A stretch of 64,000 nucleotides of DNA, taken from positions 744,001 through 808,000 of the forward strand of contig JAAROD010000090.1 in NCBI GenBank assembly GCA_012274445.1. The letters are read 5' to 3'. The DNA is from Sclerotiophoma versabilis. Lineage: Eukaryota > Ascomycota > Dothideomycetes > Pleosporales > Didymellaceae. A program made the translations under genes and the position numbers. This document shows positions 56,578 through 64,000 of this stretch, piece by piece. The notes beneath the pieces are model-generated. The model worked only from the letters and a program-made list of their open reading frames with translations, ran no database searches and was not told the origin of the DNA. Within the stretch, counting starts at the first letter, position 1, and each line of letters opens with the position of its first letter.

Positions 56578-56887
56578 GCTGGTTTGGTGATTAAGGCCGT
56601 AGAAGATTGGCGTAGGAAGATTGGACATATAGACGGGAGCATAGTTTCGAGACCATCATGGGCATTGGCGACCCTTTGTCGTAGGAGGCTCAGACTTGAA
56701 TTGTGCACCATGCTCGCGAACACAAAGCACCAGGACCACGATCAAAAGGCAGTTGAGCTTGTGTTTGGACATAATAAACTTCATTCTTCCAATTCTCTTA
56801 GCCGTAGCATAACAGCCCTGCATTCCCAGTTCATATACACACAAACAACTTCCTGTTCTGCCACCCTCAATCCCCTCTCTCACAACT
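56578..56887. other. convergent intergenic spacer
   Basis: 3' flanks of the OGFr-domain gene and the complex I subunit gene. Nothing seen. Confidence 0.6.
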
Positions 56888-57310
56888 CTAGAACTCGGAG
56901 ACAGTGTCCCCCCTCCTCTTACCGCGCATGTTCCACTTGCCCTGCGCATCGTTAGTCCACACCTCACTCACCCCCATACGTTCGATTCCTCCCACTCACC
57001 TCTGTGATGTATCCGAAGTAGCCCAGTGTGGCGGGGACAACAACCACGTACATGGTGGTGAGGAAGGCGGTGCGCTTCGTCCAGCGGAAGTACTTGTGAC
57101 GGTTCACGGTCATGTCTGGGGTTCGTTAGTCCTTGATCTCCCTCCATCCACCCTTGAGTTCCTGCTCGAGCGCCTGCTCCGCCCTTCCGCCGCTGTTTGA
57201 AACCGACGTAGTGGCAGCCGAAAGGGGGCGGTGCGCGGGCGTGGACGTAACGTACTGTTCCATTTTATGATGGCGGGATCCTTGTGCAGGGCTGTTGTTC
57301 TGTTAGCCAT
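56888..57310 (-). CDS. complex I accessory subunit NDUFB4-like
   Basis: A three-exon gene (57310-57256, 57115-57000, 56941-56888) encoding only 74 residues, so it is easily missed. Introns are 140 nt (57116-57255; donor GTACGT, branch CTAAC) and 58 nt (56942-56999; donor GTGAGT, branch CTAAC). The N-terminus is MANRTTALHKDPAIIKWN; then come HKYFRWTKRTAF, a membrane helix (VVVVPATLGYFGYI) and a basic C-terminal motif (RGKRRGDTVSEF). This order is that of the small membrane-arm subunit NDUFB4/B15 of NADH:ubiquinone oxidoreductase. It is expected in the mitochondrial inner membrane. The identification rests on motif recall, not on a search. Confidence 0.8.
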
Positions 57311-58029
57311 TGCTCGCCATTGCGCGGGGTGTGCGGGAGCAGGCGGGGAGGAGAGCGTGCCTTCGTGTCCGCCGGCCATTTTGAAGGTTGTGAGGGGTGT
57401 AGAGCGCGGCTTGCGGGGTGCGACGGGGGTGTGGTGGGCGCGAGTGCGTGAGGTCGAAGCTGTGATGTCGGCGGGCGGAGGTGCTTGGCTTGGCGGCGGA
57501 TCATGTTCAGCCTTGCGCTTGCGGTTGGTGCTGGGGGTGCGCGCTCAACACCGCAACGACGCTCGACTTCAAGCTCGCATCGTGCAAAACAAACTCATGC
57601 GCTACGCTGGAGGCGGTGCATCTGATAGTAATAGCTGCGATGCGTCCTCTCGACTTGCATGCGAGACCGGTGACTGTTTCGGTGACTTTCCCATCGTGGC
57701 CGACGTCAGCCCTACGACAGTTGCACGCTCAAGGCAGCCAATGCACTGAATATGTCCCCGTCAGGCCGAATGCGAGGCCTGTCATACCACCACGATGCAG
57801 ACTGCTGCACTCCCGCATCATGTGCTGGTGCATATCGGCGTTTGCGAGGGCCGCGGTACATTGAGTTCCTCCGCAACACCGCCGGCACCAGCGGCGCTTG
57901 ACTTGGTCAAAGAAAAGATATAAGCAGCACGACACCTCGCGGTCCGAAACTACTTTTACACACGACTTTAGTCTGCTCTCTAATAACTGGGTTTACCAAT
58001 AACAGTCTGATACACAGCGCCTAGCCAAC
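57311..58029. other. divergent intergenic region
   Basis: Promoters of the NDUFB4-like gene and the glutathione S-transferase. Frames here overlap on both strands and are not supported. Confidence 0.55.
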
Positions 58030-58991
58030 ATGTCTACTCAGCAAGGTGCAAAGATCACCGTCTACTGGTATGTTGCACGTGAAACAACCACCACTGGTTG
58101 CACCGACAGCCTTCCTCTACGACGAGATATCGCCGTCCAGCAAAATGAACAAGATCGCTAACGACAACCGCTCAGGCTCGAGAAATCCCGCGCCCAGCGA
58201 GTCATCTGGCTGCTCGAAGAACTGAAGCTCGAGTACAACATCCAAGTATTCAAGCGTGACAAGGACGGTCGCGCAGGCCCAGAACTGAAGAAATACCACC
58301 CCCTCGGACGCTCGCCCACGATCGGTATCACGCCCGCCGGATCCGATAAAGAGGTATACACATGCCCACCCACCAGTTGCTTTGCTTTGCTCTGAACCGA
58401 AGCGAGGACGAGCTCATCAGCTGACTTAACCAGCTCATCGTCACCGAAAGCGCCACGATCACCTCCTACATCTGCGACCACTTCGGCCCACAGCTGGTCC
58501 CAGCACGCTACCCCGAAGGCAAAGAAGGCCAATTAGGCGCCGAGACCGAGTCCTGGCTGCGCCACAAATTCCTCCTAGACTACGCCGAAGGCTCCTTCAT
58601 CACCCCTCTAATCGTCAGCCTGATCACGTCTTCCATCCGCAGCGCCCCCGTCCCCTTCTTCCTGCGGCCGATTACCAACGGCATCGCAAACAAGGTCGAT
58701 GGAAGCTACACGAACCCAGAGCTGACGAACCACTTGGATTTCTTAGAGGGCTACCTCAAGTCGAGTCCCAGCAGCGGGCAGTTCTTCTGCACTGACGCTT
58801 TGACAGGGGCTGATATCATGATACACTTTGCGCTTGAGGGCGCGGTTAAGAAGAAGGCGCTCACCGAAGCGACGTATCCTACGCTGTACAAGTATGTGCG
58901 CAGACTGCAGGAGTCGGACTCGTATAAGCGTGCGGGGCAGAGTGTGGAGAAGGCAAGTGGGGAGAAGTATGTACCGTTCTCTGAGACCTAG
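58030..58991 (+). CDS. glutathione S-transferase
   Basis: Exons 58030-58067, 58176-58353 and 58434-58991 encode 257 residues; introns are 108 and 80 nt. The thioredoxin-like N-domain reads ITVYWLEKSRAQRVIWLLEELKLEY and has the Ser/Arg-rich start and LGRSPTI cis-Pro loop of the GST fold, with VTESATI for the glutathione gamma-glutamyl site. An all-helical C-domain follows (YAEGSFITPLIV, LTGADIMIHFALEG). It resembles fungal GSTs related to Gtt1. It conjugates glutathione to electrophiles or reduces peroxides, in the cytosol or at the ER; the substrate is unknown. Confidence 0.92.
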
Positions 58992-59107
58992 ATTGGAAAG
59001 GAATCGGCTGTTAGGGTGGGTTACTGGTGTTGCGTCAATGGGAAACGTGGACTTTTCATCTTGAATGGCTAGTAATTTGATAGCGAAGGGTGGACGTCTT
59101 TCCAACG

Positions 59108-59440
59108 TATAGTGGGCTGCTGTTCAGTATAGATAATATCAAATTGTAGTTCTTTTACCTGCTTGTAAGCTTTCAACCATAGAAGCAATCCCCGTTGACT
59201 ACCTCCCGAACTTTGGAGGAATTCGGGAAATAGACCTTTGATTCTGGAAGCAGGCAATCGTATAGTATAGACTGGAGGTTGTATAGCATAGACTGGAGGT
59301 TGTATAGCATAGACTGGAGGTCTTAGCGTAAACCGGGCCGTTGTTCAGTATAGTCAAACATTGTAGTCCTTTACCTGCTTATGAGCTCTCAGACGTGAGG
59401 ACCAAAAACTCCCAACTACATCTCCGAATTCGAGGACAAG
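59108..59440. repeat. diverged direct repeat pair around a tandem array
   Basis: Sequence near 59110-59180 (TGTTCAGTATAG ... TTTACCTGCTT) recurs near 59342-59400 with substitutions and small gaps, about 230 bp apart. The 21-nt array lies between them. It is probably a decayed duplication or mobile-element remnant; no coding capacity is seen. Confidence 0.55.
59260..59322. repeat. 21-nt tandem repeat, three copies
   Basis: Units 59260-59280, 59281-59301 and 59302-59322 (GTATAG.ATAGACTGGAGGT.) differ at one or two positions. Confidence 0.9.
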
Positions 59441-59740
59441 CACGATATTCTTATTGTTGTCACGCAAAAGTCATCTCTTTTGTATCATTAAGAGCTCCGT
59501 CTATTGTGCAGCTAATCTCATAAAACCGTACTGTTACAAGTGCCACTTCTGGCTGGCTGAACGTACAAGTAGCTAAGCGGCAAATAAAACGCAAACACAT
59601 GAACAAAATGGGAATATAGCCATGCCAGCCATATGCAAAAAGGAAAGACTTTTTCCGTGCACTACAAAGTCTCCCTCTAAAGACTCCATGTCGTGGCTGT
59701 CCTGGTATCATCGCTCCACCAACTCTTCTCGCTTGACCGT

Positions 59741-60955
59741 TTACTGGGTCTTGGCGATCTCAACACCTCCTGTGGCTCCGAGAGCCTTCTTGATGTCACC
59801 TTCCGGCCTGTCAGCATTTCTATCCATATTTGAAGGTTGTTGTGAACGACTTACCGTAGATGGCGAATTGACCGGCGGTAAGGGTACCGACCATGAAGAG
59901 ACGGGCACCGATACCGCTGTAAGAGCCACGGATACCGAGCTCCTTGGCAATCTTGATCAGACGGCTGGTGGTGCCCTCACCGGGCTCACCCTTGGTCTTG
60001 TTGATCTTGGACAGCATGGTGTCAGCGGGCTGGGAGATGATGGCAGCGGCGAAACCGGCGATGAGACCAGAGCCGAGGTTGTAGACGGTCTGCATGCCGT
60101 TGGAGGTCTTGCTCTTGTCGACGACGGTGTAGACGGCCTCGTTGACCTTCTCGAAGACGACGAACTTGGCGCAGGTGTAAGGAATCCTTTTCACGTGTCA
60201 GCTGGACTCGGGCAGATGGAGGATTTGGGCACTTACTGCTTGAACAGGATGGGACCGAAGCCAGAGTAGAAAGCGCCAACACCCTCGGTCTTGAGGATCT
60301 TGCCGAAACCGCCAATCAGACCGTTGGCGAACTTGGGGTCAGACACAAGACGGATACGGGTAGCCTCAAGAGGGCAGAGGGCGATGTCGGCGATGAACTC
60401 AGCGCAGGCGGCGGCACCGAGGTAGACAGCGGTGCGGTTGTTGGAGGCAGCCTCGTAGCCGAAGGTGTTGATGGCCTGCTGCTTGAAGAACTCGTATCCT
60501 CCGAACTTGAAGGCACCCTGGAGGAAGTAACCAGCGGCGGTGGGACCGAAGCCAGTCCAGACGGCGCCAGCACCCTCGTTGGCAATGACCTTGCGGAAGC
60601 CACCGATGAGACCGCTGTTGTAGGTGACGGGGTCAAGCTGGATGCGGGTCTTGACGCTGCAGGGCTGTTAGCTGTGTGCTCGCACGTCATTTGGGGACAG
60701 CTGTTGCACTGCGCCGGAAAAACTGCAGCGCAGCCATTGGCGCGCAGCAATGCCATGGGGAGACGGAGGCACGTACACATCGACGGGGGTCAGAGCACCG
60801 TGAGTGACGGAGCAGCAGACGGCACCAGCGAAAGCGAAGCGCGAGTACAGAGAGAGACCGGTGGGCGCGTCAGGCGCAGGCATGGCAGCAAGCTTGGCCT
60901 TGGCGGCGTCGACCTTGCTGGAGCCGGTGGCAGTTGGGGGAGGAGCGGTGGACAT
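59741..60955 (-). CDS. mitochondrial phosphate carrier
   Basis: Exons 60955-60777, 60656-60237, 60186-59855 and 59799-59741 encode 329 residues; introns are 120, 50 and 55 nt. The three carrier repeats are visible with the Px[DE]xx[KR] signatures: TPVDVVKTR at the end of helix 1 (spliced across intron 1), CPLEATRIR and QPADTMLSK. GYFLQGAFKFGGYEFFK and KQIPYTCAKFVVFE identify the phosphate carrier (Mir1/PiC) within the SLC25 family. It imports phosphate with protons into the matrix for ATP synthesis. The N-terminus is Pro/Ala-rich. Strongly biased codon use (C or G in the third position) suggests high expression. Confidence 0.94.
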
Positions 60956-61424
60956 TGTGAAGCACGATGGACAGACGACAGACGGCTGAGTGGAGAGGCT
61001 GGTGGTGTTGAAGTGGTGACGGCTGAATTCGAGGCTCAAAAGGTTTTACTGGAGAAAGGAAGCCGCACTGCTTGGCGCCAGCTTGCCCGACCTCTTCCGG
61101 CCAGCCAACGGAATTAGGCTTATCGAATCCCGACACTCCTGCTTTTCCCTTGAGCGAATCACGTCACTTTGCATTAGGGCGTGCACCCCCAACAACACCC
61201 TTAATCGCGCAGCTTCATGTTATCAAGGCGTTGCGCTGCTGTTCCTGACATTCCGTCCGCTCTCCATCCCTCTGTGCCGCCTACCGATCACGACGATTAT
61301 GGAGACACCAACCACGTTACACCGCGGCTGCATCCACTCCAGGCAACATGAGCAGTACCGGTTATCACGGAATTCTGTATAAGAAGAGTTGGCGTGTGAG
61401 GCCTTGATTGCACCGCCGCACCCT
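60956..61424. other. intergenic, no supported gene
   Basis: Promoter of the phosphate carrier and 3' flank of the next minus-strand gene. Confidence 0.6.
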
Positions 61425-63050
61425 CTAACCATGCTTGGCCCTCTGCGTGTTCCTGATCATCGGCAGTATGCTCTCCCGGCGAGGCCCATACTTCTCAGCA
61501 AGCTCAATGTTTGTACTGTCGCTCGTGCTGAGAGACCCTGCTTGTACGAGCAAGCCCAAAATTTCATCGTACGCCCGGTACTGGCTGCTCGCTGCGTCCA
61601 GCAGCACGTCAAGATGGCTTTCGACTGTGTCCATGCGATCGAGCATCTTAGCAGCCTCTTCCCGTGCACAGAGCATGTCAGCAACTGTTACCCCCACGTA
61701 CGCCTTCAGGTCAGCTTGTGCCAACTCAACCAACGTAGATGAGTGCTCGTCTTCCATGGCGATGCCAGCCTTCATTGCCCGGGACAACAGGCTGACACTC
61801 ATGTTGGCCAGGGCATTTGCTTTATTTTCGACAATCTGAACATGTGCGTCCAATTCTGGTACCTGCTGCTGTAAGACTCCTTGTAGCCTACCGTCTACCT
61901 GATCGCAGGCTCTACTTTGATCTTGCATATACTGGCCAGTACTTAGTTTGGCGTGAGCGGCTAACTTCTGCGCTACTTGTAACACTGTCAAAGTTTGCAA
62001 CTCCTTCAACTTGACCTGCATCAGCTCTTTGCGAGAGCTCTTGATTTTCTGGATCAGCTTTTTGACTATGGTCTGACGCATCTTCTGTTCGAAGAAATGC
62101 ACCTTTGCCTCCAATCGCTTGATTCCAGCAAAATCTAACATCAGCCGTGCTACGCTCAACGATCGCGCCATTCCAGACAGCTTTTCCGCGTTCGATATGT
62201 GCGATTTCGACTGTAGCTCATTCATCAGCGCCCTCACCGTCAGCAGCTTCAGCTCATCATCCAAGTCCGGCATTGCAACTCGAACATTAGCCCACATCAC
62301 TAACAGGATATTGAAGAACTCTTGGTCCCGAAAGTGTGCGATTTCCGGTCTTAATGCTGTAAGTGCTTGTAGCAGCTCAGAAGAAGATTTGACAAGGGCC
62401 TGCGTCTTATCAGAGCCATGAGTGAAACCCTTCAGCAGGTCGGCACGCCTTTTGATTGCAGTCTTCAGCACCTCCCGTGCACCTCTATCGTCTTCAAGGG
62501 TTTGAGCCATGCGCTCGTTCCACGATAGAAGGGTCTTCTTCATGGCACCATACGTTTCTGCACCGTGTATCTGAGTGTCCTTGCCGCGAAAGACCGCGAG
62601 GAGGTCATCAGGTACTTTATCTCGTGGCCCACGTCCTTGACAAATGTGACGGAGGACCCCTGTATTCAAGGACAGACAGACAGTACTTCGATCATGGCGA
62701 GAGTCTTGCCTCTTGCTCGGTTGGAACGGAAATGCGTTGCTCAAACCCGCGGGCCGGCCGCTGTCATTTTCCAGGACTTCCTCGAGCTGGGTCTGCTCCT
62801 GTTCGCAGAGCTGACTAAGCCAGGATATGCAGCTCGATAGATTTTCTGCAGATGTGCATCTTAGTATAGCTGTATCATGAAGCAGCAAACTAAGACTGGT
62901 AGTGTCGTCTTCAGCATAGTCGTCAAAGTCCGAGTCTTCCAGATGCCGCCGAATAAGCGCTCTGCTTATGTGTCGCTTACGCCGTCTAAACATGCTGAGT
63001 GTGGACATGGCTTTGTGTTGGTTGTGGGGCAGGACTTGGGAAACAGGCAT
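61425..63050 (-). CDS. helical protein of unknown function
   Basis: A single-exon frame of 541 residues (519 or so from later Met codons). A short basic head (MFRRRKRHISRALIRRH) is followed by an acidic patch (DSDFDDYAEDD), then almost entirely alpha-helical sequence with long coiled-coil segments between about residues 160 and 500 (KTAIKRRADLL, KKLIQKIKSSRKELMQVKLKELQ, EEAAKMLDRMDTVESHLDVLLD). No signal peptide, membrane helix or enzyme motif is visible. Its length without stops supports a real gene. I do not recognise a family; the layout would suit a scaffold or a cytoplasmic fungal-specific protein. Confidence 0.65.
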   Translation of the reverse strand: MPVSQVLPHNQHKAMSTLSMFRRRKRHISRALIRRHLEDSDFDDYAEDDTTSLSLLLHDTAILRCTSAENLSSCISWLSQLCEQEQTQLEEVLENDSGRPAGLSNAFPFQPSKRQDSRHDRSTVCLSLNTGVLRHICQGRGPRDKVPDDLLAVFRGKDTQIHGAETYGAMKKTLLSWNERMAQTLEDDRGAREVLKTAIKRRADLLKGFTHGSDKTQALVKSSSELLQALTALRPEIAHFRDQEFFNILLVMWANVRVAMPDLDDELKLLTVRALMNELQSKSHISNAEKLSGMARSLSVARLMLDFAGIKRLEAKVHFFEQKMRQTIVKKLIQKIKSSRKELMQVKLKELQTLTVLQVAQKLAAHAKLSTGQYMQDQSRACDQVDGRLQGVLQQQVPELDAHVQIVENKANALANMSVSLLSRAMKAGIAMEDEHSSTLVELAQADLKAYVGVTVADMLCAREEAAKMLDRMDTVESHLDVLLDAASSQYRAYDEILGLLVQAGSLSTSDSTNIELAEKYGPRRESILPMIRNTQRAKHG

Positions 63051-64000
63051 TGATGACGTCGCATGTTACAGATTGCGTGTTGCTCAGATCAGCTTGGATA
63101 TGTGATGCTACGTGTCTAGCAATGGGTAGAGAACATGGACTGCCTCCAACTTCACAATTGATAGTGACCGCGTACTCTGGATATGCGTGACTATTGGACG
63201 TCACAGAACCAGCCTCATCAAGATGTGATGTCCTTGACAGATTTTAGAATTGCGATCCCCAGCATTTGTCTGATATGCACATCCATGCGGCAGATCCATA
63301 TTAACGGTTCGCGATCAGGCTGTTCGGCTAGGGTTGCCTGTGTGACAGGGATCGTGTACCTGTCATCCAGCCCCGTCGCACGATCTGGCAGCCGTTGCAA
63401 GCAGCCGTTACGAATACTTGAGGCTCCTATCATTCTATGGCGCGCGCTGGTACACGGCTTCGTCGACGACGTTTCTTCACTGACCGTGCTGCCGCCGCCG
63501 GAACCTGCACAGCTGGTGATGTGAGGTGGATCGTCGATGGTGCTGGCTCCTTCGGGGAACGACAATGGGACCGACCGTAATATTAGCCTGTCCAATCACG
63601 AGCATTGCTGCAAAATGCTGTTGACCATATCGCTGCACGACACAATGTCGCAACAGCAGCAGCGTCGTTACATATACCATGCAGGGTAACAGTGCTGCAT
63701 AGAACGGAGCCGAAGGTTCTCGCGATAGCACACCGTATGTTGACGCGTGACCTTGCGATCCAGACCTGCGCCTGTCTCGTGCACTGGCAGGGTCTGGTCA
63801 AATTTAACTCCCGAGTGCCCGCTTTCTTAAAGTTTCCCACAGCGAGCCCTTCTACCAAACTTTAACCACAACTCCTTTTTGCCCTGCGTCTGCACTCTGA
63901 GGAGCTCCTTTGCTGCTCTTCATGTCACTGATCCAGCATGTCACGCAACAAGAGGGTACTGATCGAGAGGAGGCGCTCGTCGACTTGTTCTTATCGCCGA
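63051..64000. other. right-edge region, no supported gene
   Basis: Overlapping frames on both strands (about 63200-63860) show no features. A gene may begin beyond the window edge. Confidence 0.5.

Larger units (their letters stand above)
58992..59740. other. convergent intergenic with diverged repeats
   Basis: No gene. Contains a 3-copy 21-nt tandem array flanked by two diverged copies of a longer element (see repeats). Confidence 0.6.

Noticed and set aside
63303..63313. GGTTCGCGATC resembling a tRNA B box
   Set aside because: No acceptor stem, A box or cloverleaf could be drawn around it.

Overview
This window is nuclear DNA of a filamentous ascomycete (Pezizomycotina). The evidence is short introns (about 41-60 nt, GT..AG, with CTAAC/CTGAC branch sites), Hap/Sre-type iron promoter motifs, a FET3/FTR1 divergent pair, a fungal nitrate reductase with a long N-terminus and a pyrG with an acidic insertion. 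A dothideomycete is my best guess from the look of the small secreted and hypothetical proteins, but nothing here proves the class. No rRNA, tRNA, CRISPR array or intact transposon was seen. Exon boundaries below were worked out by hand from reading frame, splice consensus and family continuity.

Layout. 1-3.6 kb: mostly intergenic, with one small basic protein. 3.7-6.3 kb: a cytochrome b561-type membrane protein and an arrestin-related adaptor. 6.8-10.8 kb: high-affinity reductive iron uptake, FET3 and FTR1 divergent from an 855-bp promoter carrying four full ATCWGATAA (SreA-type) sites. 11.5-15 kb: two related small cell-surface proteins flanking a LigB/DODA-type dioxygenase. 15.4-16.6 kb: pyrG. 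18.7-22 kb: a lysine-rich small protein and a secreted AstE/AspA-like deacylase. 22.2-26.8 kb: a MOCS1/cnxABC-type molybdenum cofactor locus (MoaA, then a very long linker, then MoaC). 27.8-33.2 kb: an unknown basic protein, a membrane-anchored histidine acid phosphatase (phytase family) and an APC amino-acid/choline permease. 33.8-35.1 kb: a PAP2 lipid phosphatase broken by two in-frame TAG codons. 35.3-38.5 kb: NAD(P)H nitrate reductase. 39.6-40.2 kb: a tail-anchored protein with PPxY motifs. 41.5-46.9 kb: divergent YSH1 (CPSF73) and TAF4. 48.3-50.7 kb: an HSPA12-like Hsp70 protein. 51.4-54.8 kb: a secreted PAN-like protein and a cytosolic alpha-amylase. 55.6-61 kb: OGFr-domain protein, a tiny NDUFB4-like complex I subunit, a glutathione S-transferase and the mitochondrial phosphate carrier. 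61.4-63 kb: a helical protein of unknown function.

How the genes work together. FET3 oxidises ferrous iron for the FTR1 permease and both share one promoter. The molybdenum cofactor locus makes the first Moco intermediate, and Moco is required by the nitrate reductase 8.5 kb away; the two are not adjacent, and no nitrite reductase or nitrate transporter is in the window. The most interesting observations are (i) an alternative splice donor at the MoaA C-terminal Gly-Gly-stop that would fuse MoaA to a downstream mitochondrial-presequence-like linker plus MoaC, as in animal MOCS1, and (ii) the PAP2 gene whose catalytic motifs are intact but which has two TAG codons, one at a conserved Trp, consistent with recent C-to-T pseudogenisation or with A-to-I mRNA editing.
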